Assembly (NCBI GenBank): GCA_963640685.1
Contig: CAVIAA010000008.1
Span: 1-58,416, forward strand
Direction of reading: 5' to 3'
DNA: 58,416 nt
Origin: SFEL01 sp963640685
GTDB lineage: Bacteria > Bacillota > Clostridia > Christensenellales > CAG-138
Shown: piece after piece, positions 43,787-53,005 of the stretch
Position numbering within the stretch: position 1 is the stretch's first letter
How the letters are laid out: every line of letters starts with the position of its first letter
Notes under the pieces: generated by a model
Told to the model about the DNA's origin: nothing
The model's database searches: none
What the model saw: only the letters and a program-made list of their open reading frames with translations
Made by a program: the position numbers and the translations under genes

Positions 43787-45865
43787 TTACAGGCTGAAGA
43801 GCAGCTCGTCATAGCCGGGGAACGGCCAGTATTCCTTTGCGGTAATTGTTTCGAGGGCATCGGAGGCGTCTCTTAGCGCTGCCATTGCGGGCAGCAGCGT
43901 ATCGCGGCAATAGGCCGCGGCTTCGCCGTTTTCCGCCGGCGCTGCGGCTATCGCGTCAAACAGACCGCCTATGCGCTTGTGCAGCGCCTCCACGCCTGCG
44001 GAAAGCCCGCGCAGCAGCGCATATTCCGCATCGTTTGCAATGCCGAGCCTATCCTTTGCGGAGACCGCCTCGGCGACCTTTGTTTCGTAGCCTATCACAG
44101 CGGGGAGTATGCTCCGCTGTGCCATGCTGAGCATGGTGTTCGCCTCGATGTGTATCAGCTTTGCGTAGTTTTCGAGGGATATCTCATACCTTGAGCGCAT
44201 CTCCCGCTCGGTATATATGCCCCACTTGGTAAAGAGGGCGATGTTCTTTTCGCTTACGAAGCAGGGCATCGCGTCCACCGTGGTGGGCAGGTGGGCAAGC
44301 CCTCTGCCCTCGGCCTCCTTTACCCAGTCGGCGCTGTAATTGTTGCCGTTGTAGAGTATGCGCTTGTGGTCGCGCATGGTATGGCGGATGATCCTGAACG
44401 CCTCGCGGCGGAAATCCTCCGCGCCCTCCAGCCTGTCCGCAAACTCTGAGACAGCCTCGGCAACGATGGTATTTATCACGGTGTTGGCATCCGCAATGGA
44501 CTGGCTGCTGCCGAGCATTCGAAACTCAAACTTGTTGCCCGTGAAGGCGAAGGGAGATGTGCGGTTGCGGTCCGTCGTGTCTATGCGCAGCCGCGGAACG
44601 GTGCATACGCCGCTTTCGAGTATCCTGTCTCCGGCGTCCTCGTATTCCTCCTTGTGCTCTATCGAGGTCAGCAGGTCGTAGAGGGTATCGCCGAGGAACA
44701 TCGAAACTATCGCCGGGGGCGCCTCAAAGCCGCCGAGGCGGCAGTCGTTGCTGGCGGAGGCGCAGCATACGCGGAGCAGCTCCTGATGCTCATCGACGGC
44801 CTTTATCATCGCAGCGAGGAAGAGCAAAAACTGCAGGTTGTCCTTTGGGGATTTGCCGGGCGCGAGAAGGTTCAGCCCGGTGTCGGTCGAAAGCGACCAG
44901 TTGTTGTGCTTGCCGGAGCCGTTCAGCCCCGCGAAGGGCTTTTCGTGGAGTATGCAGACCATGCCGTGCCGGAGGGCGGTCTTTTTCATTATCTCCATCA
45001 CAAGCTGGTTGTGATCCGTTGCAGTGTTGGAGTCTGCAAATACCGGTGCAAGCTCGTATTGACCGGGGGCGACCTCCTTGTGCTCCGTCTTTGCAAAAAC
45101 GCCGAGCTGCCACAGCTCGTTGTCAAGGTCGCGCATAAAGTAGCTCACGCGGGGGGAGATAGCGCCGTAGTAGTGGTCGTCCATCTCCTGCCCCTTGGGC
45201 GATTTGGCGCCAAAAAGAGTGCGGGAGCAGAAAACGAGATCCGGCCGCTTTTCGTAGAGCGCCTTTTCAACGAGAAAATACTCCTGCTCCGCGCCGGAGG
45301 TGGAGATTACCTTTTTAACGTCCTCATGGCCGAACAGCCGGAGTATGCGCAGACACTCGCGGTTTATGAGATCCATCGAGCGGAGCAGCGGGGTTTTCTT
45401 GTCCAGCGCGTCCCCGCCGTATGAGAAGAACAGCGTCGGTATGCAGAGCGTGTCGTCCTTTATGAAGGCGTAGCTGGTCGGATCCCATGCGGTGTAGCCC
45501 CTTGCCTCAAAGGTCGGCCTCAGGCCGCCGGAGGGGAAGCTGGAGGCGTCCGGCTCGCTCATTATCAGCTCCTTGCCGGAAAACTCGATTATCGCGCTGC
45601 CGTCCCTGCCGCGGCCGAGAAAGCCCTCGTGCTTTTCTGCCGTAACGCCGGTAAGCGGCTGAAACCAGTGCGTGTAGTGCGTTGCGCCCTTTTCCAGCGC
45701 CCAAGCCTTCATTGCGTCCGCAACGGCGTTTGCAACGTTGATGTCCAGCGGCTCGCCGGTTCGTATGGCGTCCCTGAGCGCGCCGTAGGCCTCTCTGCTC
45801 ATGCGCTCCGCCATAGCGCGGTCGCTGAACACCAGCTCGCCGAAGTTCTCGGTAAGATTATCCAT
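43787..45865 (-). CDS. glnN: Type III glutamine synthetase
   Basis: GlnN (692 aa) makes glutamine from glutamate, ammonium and ATP. The length and the motifs SGAEQEYFLVE, KTEHKEVAPGQYELAP, GLNGSGKHNNWSLST and NRTSPFAFTGNKFEFR mark the GSIII class. These large dodecamers are common in Bacteroidetes and gut Clostridia. Together with gdhA downstream it covers ammonium assimilation. No ribosome-binding site stronger than GGAGAG precedes the ATG. Confidence 0.95.
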   Translation of the reverse strand: MDNLTENFGELVFSDRAMAERMSREAYGALRDAIRTGEPLDINVANAVADAMKAWALEKGATHYTHWFQPLTGVTAEKHEGFLGRGRDGSAIIEFSGKELIMSEPDASSFPSGGLRPTFEARGYTAWDPTSYAFIKDDTLCIPTLFFSYGGDALDKKTPLLRSMDLINRECLRILRLFGHEDVKKVISTSGAEQEYFLVEKALYEKRPDLVFCSRTLFGAKSPKGQEMDDHYYGAISPRVSYFMRDLDNELWQLGVFAKTEHKEVAPGQYELAPVFADSNTATDHNQLVMEIMKKTALRHGMVCILHEKPFAGLNGSGKHNNWSLSTDTGLNLLAPGKSPKDNLQFLLFLAAMIKAVDEHQELLRVCCASASNDCRLGGFEAPPAIVSMFLGDTLYDLLTSIEHKEEYEDAGDRILESGVCTVPRLRIDTTDRNRTSPFAFTGNKFEFRMLGSSQSIADANTVINTIVAEAVSEFADRLEGAEDFRREAFRIIRHTMRDHKRILYNGNNYSADWVKEAEGRGLAHLPTTVDAMPCFVSEKNIALFTKWGIYTEREMRSRYEISLENYAKLIHIEANTMLSMAQRSILPAVIGYETKVAEAVSAKDRLGIANDAEYALLRGLSAGVEALHKRIGGLFDAIAAAPAENGEAAAYCRDTLLPAMAALRDASDALETITAKEYWPFPGYDELLFSL

Positions 45866-45916
45866 ATGATACTCTCCAAATATATAAAAATCGTTTGCAA
45901 AAAGCTATAATACCTG

Positions 45917-45945
45917 AGTGTATAATCACGGGCGGCAAAAGTCAA
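45917..45945 (-). promoter_or_regulatory. glnN promoter
   Basis: On the minus strand, TTGACT (45945-45940), 17-base spacer, TACACT (45922-45917). Overlapping TATAAT-like sequences make the exact -10 uncertain. Confidence 0.55.
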
Positions 45946-45969
45946 TAAAAATCCCGGCGAACGGGGCGG

Positions 45970-46722
45970 TCATACCAGCAGCCCCTTGAGCGTATATACC
46001 GCAACGGCGATGCTTTCGCGCATATAGTTGTTTACGGCGGTGTACCAAATATCCGGCGCGCCGTAGCCCTCCGCATCGATGCCGTTCATTCTGGCGACCC
46101 TGCCGGCGCGGTATATATGGAAATTAGTGGTAACGTAGGCGACCGAGGCGCCGGGGAACCGTTCGTCGAGTATCGCCTTTGAGAGCTTGAAGTTCTCCCA
46201 TGTACTTTCGGACTTATCCTCTTTTATTATGCGGCTCTCGTCTATGCCGTTTGAAACGAGGTAGCGCTTCATCGCCTCCGCCTCGCTTATGTTTTCGCCG
46301 CTGCCCTTTCCGCCGGATACTATAACGGTGGTATTCGGACTCTGCTCAAGGTATTCGAGCGCGGCATCCAGCCGCAGCTTGAGGGTCAGCGAAACCCTTT
46401 CGCTCCGAACGGCGCAGCCCAGCACTATGAGCACGTCCTTGTTGTATTCCGCCCTTTTGCTCGCGGCGGAGCGGAGCATCAGCCCCATGCAGCAGAAAAA
46501 CACTATTGCCGCGGCGTAGCAGAATATGACCAGCAGCCTTATATAATGCCCGATCGGCGTTGCAAACCAGCCCGAGAGATGCCTGCCGAATATGCCTATA
46601 AAGATGAGCGGCACCCCCATTATCGCGGGCAGAACGGTACCGAGGTTGCCGTTGCATACCGTTGAGAGCCAAAGCGTATCCAGCGTCATCAGCGCGCCGG
46701 CCGCCCCGAGCAAAAAGTACAT
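45970..46722 (-). CDS. YdcF/SanA-family (DUF218) membrane protein
   Basis: The 250-aa protein has about three N-terminal membrane helices (about 2-20, 33-50 and 62-85), then a DUF218 domain: DVLIVLGCAVRSE, VIVSGGKGSGENISEAEAM, EDKSESTWENF and VTTNFHIYRAG. Relatives (SanA, YdcF, ElyC) affect envelope integrity and may act on lipid or nucleotide carriers. The ATG at 46722 follows CAGGGGGTATATCCAT; longer starts at 46773 and 46818 have weaker contexts. It is divergent from secA. Confidence 0.85.
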   Translation of the reverse strand: MYFLLGAAGALMTLDTLWLSTVCNGNLGTVLPAIMGVPLIFIGIFGRHLSGWFATPIGHYIRLLVIFCYAAAIVFFCCMGLMLRSAASKRAEYNKDVLIVLGCAVRSERVSLTLKLRLDAALEYLEQSPNTTVIVSGGKGSGENISEAEAMKRYLVSNGIDESRIIKEDKSESTWENFKLSKAILDERFPGASVAYVTTNFHIYRAGRVARMNGIDAEGYGAPDIWYTAVNNYMRESIAVAVYTLKGLLV

Positions 46723-46834
46723 ATGGATATACCCCCTGGAAGGCGCGATTGCCGTTTTCCTTAATAATAACATCTTACCGGGCGCAGTAAAATAAAACAA
46801 ACTGTAAAAGCACGGCAAAAAGATATGCGGCGGT

Positions 46835-46863
46835 TTGTAATGGAACGTGGTTTATGCTATACT
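46835..46863 (+). promoter_or_regulatory. secA promoter
   Basis: TTGTAA (46835-46840), 17-base spacer, TATACT (46858-46863). A small GCCCG/CGGGC hairpin lies in the leader just before the ribosome-binding site. Confidence 0.7.
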
Positions 46864-46921
46864 CTAACGAGTATATAATTATGTTTATAATGCCCGTTTG
46901 TCGGGCTTGCGGAGGAAGATA

Positions 46922-49672
46922 ATGGGATTTATAGACAAGCTGCTGGGAAATACCTCTGAGGCACAGGTGAAAAAGCTGATGCCTATGGTAAAGCGGATAA
47001 ACGACCTTGAGGAGAGCACCGCCGCGCTCTCGGATAAGGAGCTTCGGGCAAAGACAGACGAGTTCCGCGCGCGCCTGAATAACGGCGAGACCGAGGACGA
47101 CATACTGCCTGAGGCGTTCGCAGTGGTTCGCGAGGCGGCAAAGCGCACCATCGGCCAGCGGCATTACGACGTTCAGCTCTTGGGTGGCATAGTACTGCAT
47201 CAGGGGCGCATAGCAGAGATGAAGACCGGCGAGGGCAAGACCATAACCGAAACGCTGCCGGCATACCTCAACGCGCTTTCCGGCCACGGCGTGCATATAG
47301 TTACCGTGAACGACTACCTTGCGGAGCGCGATGCGCAGTGGATGGGCAAGATATACCGCTTTCTCGGCCTCTCCGTCGGCTGCATAATACACGAGAAGGA
47401 CAACGACGAGCGCCGCGAGGCCTACGCCGCCGATATAACCTACGGTACAAACAACGAGTTCGGCTTTGATTACCTGCGCGACAACATGGTGGTATACAAG
47501 GCGCAGATGGTTCAGCGGGAGCTCAACTACGCCATAGTTGACGAGGTGGACTCCATACTCATAGACGAAGCGAGGACGCCGCTCATAATATCCGGCCACG
47601 GCGAGGAATCTACAGATATGTACGAGAAGGCAGACAGGTTCGTTTGCCGGCTGGAGCGGGGCGAGAATATTGTAAAGCTCAGCAAGTCGGATCAGCTCAT
47701 GGGCGTTGAGCAGCCCGAGAGCGGGGACTACATGGCGGATATAAAGGCGCGCACCGTAGCCCTTACCGCGCGGGGAATGGAAAAGGCGGAGAAGTTCTTC
47801 GGCATCGACGATATTTCAAAGGAGGAATACTCCGAGCTGAACCACCACATCCATCAGGCGCTGAAGGCACACGCCCTCTTTGAGAGGGATAAGGACTATG
47901 TGGTGCAGGACGGAAAGGTTCTCATAGTCGATGAGTTCACCGGCAGGCTGATGCTGGGCAGGCGGTACAGCGACGGGCTGCACCAGGCGCTGGAGGCCAA
48001 GGAGGGGGTCACCGTTGAACGGGAGAACCGCACCCTTGCTACCATAACCTTCCAGAATTACTTCCGTATGTTCAAAAAGCTGGCCGGCATGACCGGCACC
48101 GCAAAGACGGAGGAGCAGGAGTTTCAGGCGATATACGACCTTGACGTCGTTGAAATACCCACCAACCGCCCGCTTGCGAGGAAGGATCTTAACGACATAG
48201 TATACACCAACCAGCGCGCAAAGTTCGACGCGGTGGTAAACGAGATAGCCGAGGTACACAAGACCGGCCGGCCCATACTTGTCGGCACCATATCCGTTGA
48301 AAAGAGCGAGATGCTTTCGCGTATGCTGAGCATGCGCGGCATAAAGCACGAGGTGCTCAACGCCAAGCTGCACGCGCGCGAGGCGCAGATAGTTGCGCAG
48401 GCGGGCAAATACGGCAACGTCACCATAGCTACCAACATGGCCGGCCGAGGCACCGATATACTGCTGGGCGGCAACCCGGATTTCCTCGCCCGTCAGGAGC
48501 TTCTGCGCGACGGCATGGAGGAGAGCATGGTCGAGGAGGCGACCGGCCACGCCGACACGGACGATGAGGAAATACTGGCGGCTCGCGGCAGGTATGCCGA
48601 GGCATACGCCAGATATAAGGCTGAGACTGACGCGGAGCATGATAAGGTCGTCGCCGTAGGCGGGCTGCATATAATCGGCACCGAGCGGCACGAATCGCGC
48701 CGCATTGACAACCAGCTTCGCGGCCGTGCGGGCAGGCAGGGTGACCCCGGCTCAACGCGGTTCTATGTATCCATGGAGGACGACCTGATGCAGCGCTTCG
48801 GCGGCGAAAGGCTCAGGGACCTCATGCAGAAGATAAGCCCGGATGAGGATATACCCATCGAGGCTGGTATACTGACAAAGCAGATAGAATCCGCACAGAA
48901 GCGGGTGGAGAGCTATAACTTCGATATCCGCAAAAACGTGCTCCAGTATGACGATGTTATGAACCGCCAGAGGGAGATAATTTACGGCCAGCGCCGCCGC
49001 GTGCTCATGGGCGAGGATATACACGATTCCATAATGGAAATGGTGGATGAGACCATGGATATCCGCTGCGCGCAGTTCTGCCCGGGCTCCAACCCCAGCT
49101 CGGAATGGGACACCGAGGGGCTGCGCAGCGAGATACTCAACGTTACCGCGATGGACTGCGGAAACGACATTGCCGGAATAACCGACGCGGAGGAGCTGAA
49201 GGAAGCGGTTCGCGCATTTGCACACAGAACCTACGAGCTAAAGGAGCAGGGGCTCATGCAGGCCGCGGCGCAGCTCGGCGTAGATGCGGATATGCGGGAG
49301 CTGGAGCGCGTCGTTCTGCTCCGCTCAGTAGATGAGCACTGGATGGATCACATAGACGCGATGGATCAGCTTCGTCAGGGCATATCGCTTCAGGCGATCG
49401 GCCAGAAGGATCCGGTCGTGGCCTACCGCAACGCCGGCTTTGATATGTTTGACGAGATGGTGCAGGGCATACGCGAGAGGACGGTGCGCAGCCTGTACCA
49501 CGTTGTGATATCCGCGGGAGCGACAAAGCGGCAGCAGGTCGCAAAGCCGGTCGAAACGGCGGGAGACGCGCCGGCCAAGCCAAAGCGCATAGAGAGCAAG
49601 ATAAGCCGCAACGCACCCTGCCCCTGCGGCAGCGGCAAGAAGTATAAGCAGTGCTGCGGCAAGGATAAATAA
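46922..49672 (+). CDS. secA: Preprotein translocase ATPase SecA
   Basis: SecA (916 aa) drives protein export through SecYEG. It has Walker A MKTGEGKT (residues 100-107), VDEVDSILIDEARTPLIISG, the preprotein cross-linking region, MAGRGTDILLGG in the second nucleotide-binding domain, and the C-terminal zinc motif CPCGSGKKYKQCC that binds SecB or ribosomes. GCGGAGGAAGATA precedes the ATG. prfB follows closely, an order common in Firmicutes. Confidence 0.97.
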   Translation: MGFIDKLLGNTSEAQVKKLMPMVKRINDLEESTAALSDKELRAKTDEFRARLNNGETEDDILPEAFAVVREAAKRTIGQRHYDVQLLGGIVLHQGRIAEMKTGEGKTITETLPAYLNALSGHGVHIVTVNDYLAERDAQWMGKIYRFLGLSVGCIIHEKDNDERREAYAADITYGTNNEFGFDYLRDNMVVYKAQMVQRELNYAIVDEVDSILIDEARTPLIISGHGEESTDMYEKADRFVCRLERGENIVKLSKSDQLMGVEQPESGDYMADIKARTVALTARGMEKAEKFFGIDDISKEEYSELNHHIHQALKAHALFERDKDYVVQDGKVLIVDEFTGRLMLGRRYSDGLHQALEAKEGVTVERENRTLATITFQNYFRMFKKLAGMTGTAKTEEQEFQAIYDLDVVEIPTNRPLARKDLNDIVYTNQRAKFDAVVNEIAEVHKTGRPILVGTISVEKSEMLSRMLSMRGIKHEVLNAKLHAREAQIVAQAGKYGNVTIATNMAGRGTDILLGGNPDFLARQELLRDGMEESMVEEATGHADTDDEEILAARGRYAEAYARYKAETDAEHDKVVAVGGLHIIGTERHESRRIDNQLRGRAGRQGDPGSTRFYVSMEDDLMQRFGGERLRDLMQKISPDEDIPIEAGILTKQIESAQKRVESYNFDIRKNVLQYDDVMNRQREIIYGQRRRVLMGEDIHDSIMEMVDETMDIRCAQFCPGSNPSSEWDTEGLRSEILNVTAMDCGNDIAGITDAEELKEAVRAFAHRTYELKEQGLMQAAAQLGVDADMRELERVVLLRSVDEHWMDHIDAMDQLRQGISLQAIGQKDPVVAYRNAGFDMFDEMVQGIRERTVRSLYHVVISAGATKRQQVAKPVETAGDAPAKPKRIESKISRNAPCPCGSGKKYKQCCGKDK

Positions 49673-49711
49673 GCGAAACAAAAAATATATTTATAAAGGA
49701 TGTGAGCAAGG

Positions 49712-50813
49712 GTGATCCAGTTGGATGAATGCAGGCAGCAGCTTGCGGCAATGCAGGAAACACTTTCAAAGGCAGGTGAATCTCTTTGACGTCGCGGGAT
49801 TAGCGGCTGAAAAGGATAAGCTGGAGAAGGAAATGGGCGCAGCCGGCTTCTGGGACGACGTTGAGGCTGCAAACAAGGCCAACCAGCGAATGAAGGTAAT
49901 AACGGCAAAGCTCGAGAAATACAATAAGCTCAAGAGCCTCCTTGAGGACGCCGAGGTAATGGCGGACATGGCGGAGGAGGGCGACGACCAGGAGATGGCG
50001 GACGAGCTGCAAAAGGATATGCCGAGCCTTGAGGGCAAGGTCGAGGCGCTCAAGCTCGAAACGCTGCTCAAGGGACCGTATGACAGGCTGAACGCCATAC
50101 TTTCGCTGCACGCGGGCGCGGGCGGGACCGAGGCGCAGGACTGGGTATCCATACTTTACAGAATGTACACCCGCTACTGCGAAAGCAAGGGCTGGACGGT
50201 CAAGGAGCTTGACTACCTCGCCGGAGACGAGGCGGGCATAAAGTCCGTCACCTTCGAGGTCGAGGGCGACAACGCCTACGGCTACCTCAAGGCGGAAAAG
50301 GGCGTTCACAGGCTGGTGCGCATATCCCCGTTTGACGCCTTCGGCAAGCGCCACACCTCCTTTGCTTCTCTCGATGTCACCCCGATATTCGAGGAGGACA
50401 CAAACGAGATAGAGATAAACCCGGACGATATAAGGATAGACACCTACCGCTCCGGCGGCGCGGGCGGCCAGAACGTAAACAAGGTCAGCTCCGCGATAAG
50501 GATAACCCACTTCCCGACCGGCATAGTCGTTCAGTGCCAGAACGAGCGCAGCCAGCTTCATAATAAGGACATGGCCATGCGTATGCTCAAGGGCAAGCTG
50601 CTGGAGCTCGCGGAGCGGGAGCGCATGGAGCACATGGCGGAGATAAAGGGCGAAATGAAGAAGATAGAATGGGGCAGCCAGATACGCTCCTACGTCTTCC
50701 AGCCCTATACCCTCGTTAAGGATCACCGCACCGGCGTTGAGGTCGGCAACATACAGTCCGTAGTGGACGGCGACCTCGACCCCTTCATAAACGCCTTTTT
50801 GGTGCAGTCCTGA
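49712..50813 (+). CDS. prfB: Peptide chain release factor 2 with programmed +1 frameshift
   Basis: RF2 (366 aa after frameshift) ends translation at UGA and UAA. Frame 0 starts at GTG 49712 (MIQLDECRQQLAAMQETLSK..., 25 codons) and reaches CTT TGA C at 49784-49790. A shift at the TGA (49787-49789) to the +1 frame from GAC 49788 continues into DVAGLAAEKDKLEKEMGAAG. A Shine-Dalgarno-like AGGTGA just upstream would promote it. The GGQ motif (SGGAGGQNVNKV) and the SPF codon-recognition motif (ISPFDAFGKRHTS) are intact. The start is less certain, since only AAAGGA at 11 bases supports it. Confidence 0.94.
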
Positions 50814-50822
50814 ATATGAACA

Positions 50823-50851
50823 AAAACGCACCCCCTGTTCGGGTGCGTTTT
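50823..50851 (+). terminator. prfB terminator
   Basis: AAAACGCACCC (50823-50833) and GGGTGCGTTTT (50841-50851) form a strong stem ending in a T-run. Confidence 0.9.
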
Positions 50852-50885
50852 GGCTTATGCGCCTTGTAGCGCCGCTTATGGCATT

Positions 50886-50914
50886 TTGACATGCTATTCA
50901 AATAAGCGATATGC
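50886..50914 (+). promoter_or_regulatory. Possible pgk promoter
   Basis: A consensus TTGACA (50886-50891) is followed 17 bases later by ATATGC, a poor -10. A GATAAAAT near 50931 is an alternative without a good -35. The assignment is tentative. Confidence 0.4.
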
Positions 50915-50980
50915 AGCCAAGGCAAAATGTGATAAAATAATCAAGAAAAAACAGGATAAAATATGGAGGTTTAAAATATT

Positions 50981-52165
50981 ATGGCAAAGAAAACGGTTGA
51001 GGATGTAAACGTACAAGGCAAGCGGGTTCTCGTGAGGGTGGATTTTAACGTTCCCCTTCAGGATGGCAGGGTCGCGGACGATAAGCGCATAGTCGCAGCA
51101 CTCCCGACCGTGAAATACCTTCTTGAGCACGGCGCAAAGGTTATACTCTGCTCCCACCTCGGCAGGCCAAAGGGCGAAAGGAACATGGAGTTCTCCCTTG
51201 CTCCCGTTGCAGAGAGGCTCGGCGAGCTGCTGCCCGGCGTTAAGGTTGCCTTCGCACCGGACTGCATAGGCGAAGATACGGAAAAGATGGCAAAGGAGCT
51301 CAAGGCAGGGGAGATTCTGCTGCTGGAGAACCTCCGCTTCCACAAGGAGGAGGAAAAGAACGACCCGAATTTTGCAAGAGAGCTTGCCTCCCTTGCGGAT
51401 ATATACGTATCCGACGCCTTTGGCACCGTTCACCGCGCCCACGCTTCTACCGCGGGCGTTGCGGCGTACCTGCCCGCCGTTGCCGGCTTCCTTATAGGCA
51501 AGGAGCTGTCCGTAATGGGCGAGGCGCTGGATAACCCTGTTCGCCCCTTCGTCGCGATACTCGGCGGCGCAAAGGTCGCGGACAAGATAGGCGTTATAAC
51601 CAACCTGCTCAATAAGTGCGATACGCTGATAATCGGCGGCGGCATGGCCTATACCTTCTTCAAGGCGCTGGGCTACAATATCGGCAATTCCCTGCTGGAT
51701 GAGGACAGCATAGACCTTGCGAAAAAGCTGATGCTGGATGCGGACGCAAAGGGCGTTAAGATGCTGCTGCCGGTGGATACCGTGGTCGCAAGGGAGTTCA
51801 AGGCGGATGCCGAGTATAAGACGGTGGATTCCGACAGCATACCAGACGGCTGGATGGGCATGGACATAGGCGAAAAGACCGCGGCCATATTCGGCGAGGA
51901 GATAAAAAAGGCCGGCACCGTTGTATGGAACGGGCCCATGGGCGTTTTTGAGTTCGATGCCTTCGCAAAGGGCACGGCGGCCGTTGCAGAGGCCTGCGCC
52001 GAGTGCAGGGGCACTACCATAATCGGCGGCGGCGATTCCGCAAGCGCCGTAAAGAAGCTGGGCTATGCGGACAAGATGACCCACATATCCACCGGCGGCG
52101 GCGCGAGCCTTGAGTTCCTCGAGGGCAAGGTGCTGCCCGGCGTAGCGGCGCTCGGCGACAAATAA
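50981..52165 (+). CDS. pgk: Phosphoglycerate kinase
   Basis: PGK (394 aa) makes ATP from 1,3-bisphosphoglycerate. It has VRVDFNVPLQDG, SHLGRPKGE, the hinge region and the nucleotide-binding WNGPMGVFEF and GGGDSASAVKK motifs. ATATGGAGGTTTAAAATATT precedes the ATG. It begins a three-gene glycolytic run, pgk-tpiA-gpmI. Confidence 0.97.
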   Translation: MAKKTVEDVNVQGKRVLVRVDFNVPLQDGRVADDKRIVAALPTVKYLLEHGAKVILCSHLGRPKGERNMEFSLAPVAERLGELLPGVKVAFAPDCIGEDTEKMAKELKAGEILLLENLRFHKEEEKNDPNFARELASLADIYVSDAFGTVHRAHASTAGVAAYLPAVAGFLIGKELSVMGEALDNPVRPFVAILGGAKVADKIGVITNLLNKCDTLIIGGGMAYTFFKALGYNIGNSLLDEDSIDLAKKLMLDADAKGVKMLLPVDTVVAREFKADAEYKTVDSDSIPDGWMGMDIGEKTAAIFGEEIKKAGTVVWNGPMGVFEFDAFAKGTAAVAEACAECRGTTIIGGGDSASAVKKLGYADKMTHISTGGGASLEFLEGKVLPGVAALGDK

Positions 52166-52200
52166 AGCGTGAATAAATTTTGAATTGGAGATAAATGACC

Positions 52201-52953
52201 ATGCGAAAGCCCATAATTGCAGGAAACTGGAAGATGAACATGACCCCGTCCGAGGCGGTCAGGCTGGTTGAGGAGCTAAAGCCCCTCGTTAAGGATGCAA
52301 AGTGCGATGTAGTTATCTGCCCGCCCTATGTTGACCTGCCCGCAGCCGCGGAGGCGATAAAGGGCAGCAATATACACCTTGGCGCGCAGAACATACACTG
52401 GGCGGACAAGGGCGCCTTTACCGGCGAGGTATCTGCGGATATGCTCAAGGAGCTCGGTGTTGAGTACGCGATAATAGGCCACAGCGAGCGCAGGCAGTAC
52501 TTTGGCGAAACGGACGAGGCGGTAAACAAGCGCGCAAAGGCCGCGATAGCCGCGGGGATAACCCCGATAGTCTGCGTCGGCGAATCGCTTGAGGAGAGGG
52601 AGAGCGGGCTGACCGGGAAAAAGGTCAGCGGCCAGGTGCAAAAGGACCTTGAGGGCATTGCGGCGAGCGACGCAGCAAGGCTGGTCATAGCCTATGAGCC
52701 CATATGGGCGATAGGCACCGGCAAAACGGCGACGGACGAGCAGGCAAACGAGACCATCGGCATGATAAGGGCGACGGTCGCCGGCATGCTCGGCAGGGAA
52801 ACCGCAGAAGCCCTTCGCATACAGTACGGCGGCAGCATGAAGCCCTCCAACGTAAAGGGGCTCATGGCCATGCCGGAGATAGACGGCGGCCTCATCGGCG
52901 GCGCAAGCCTCAAGGCTGTGGACTTCGCTCAGGTAGTGAATTATAATGATTAA
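52201..52953 (+). CDS. tpiA: Triosephosphate isomerase
   Basis: TPI (250 aa from this start) interconverts DHAP and glyceraldehyde-3-phosphate. It shows IIAGNWKMN (Asn9, Lys11), IIGHSERRQYF with the catalytic His, and AYEPIWAIGTGK with the catalytic Glu. Two in-frame ATGs occur at 52195 and 52201; the second gives the usual MRKPIIAGNWK and lies 10 bases from GGAG. It follows pgk after about 35 bases. Confidence 0.96.
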   Translation: MRKPIIAGNWKMNMTPSEAVRLVEELKPLVKDAKCDVVICPPYVDLPAAAEAIKGSNIHLGAQNIHWADKGAFTGEVSADMLKELGVEYAIIGHSERRQYFGETDEAVNKRAKAAIAAGITPIVCVGESLEERESGLTGKKVSGQVQKDLEGIAASDAARLVIAYEPIWAIGTGKTATDEQANETIGMIRATVAGMLGRETAEALRIQYGGSMKPSNVKGLMAMPEIDGGLIGGASLKAVDFAQVVNYND

Positions 52954-53005
52954 GGTGCGCGGCTTGCGCAGGGCTATCATTTGACGAACAGGAGAGCTGT
53001 ATAAT

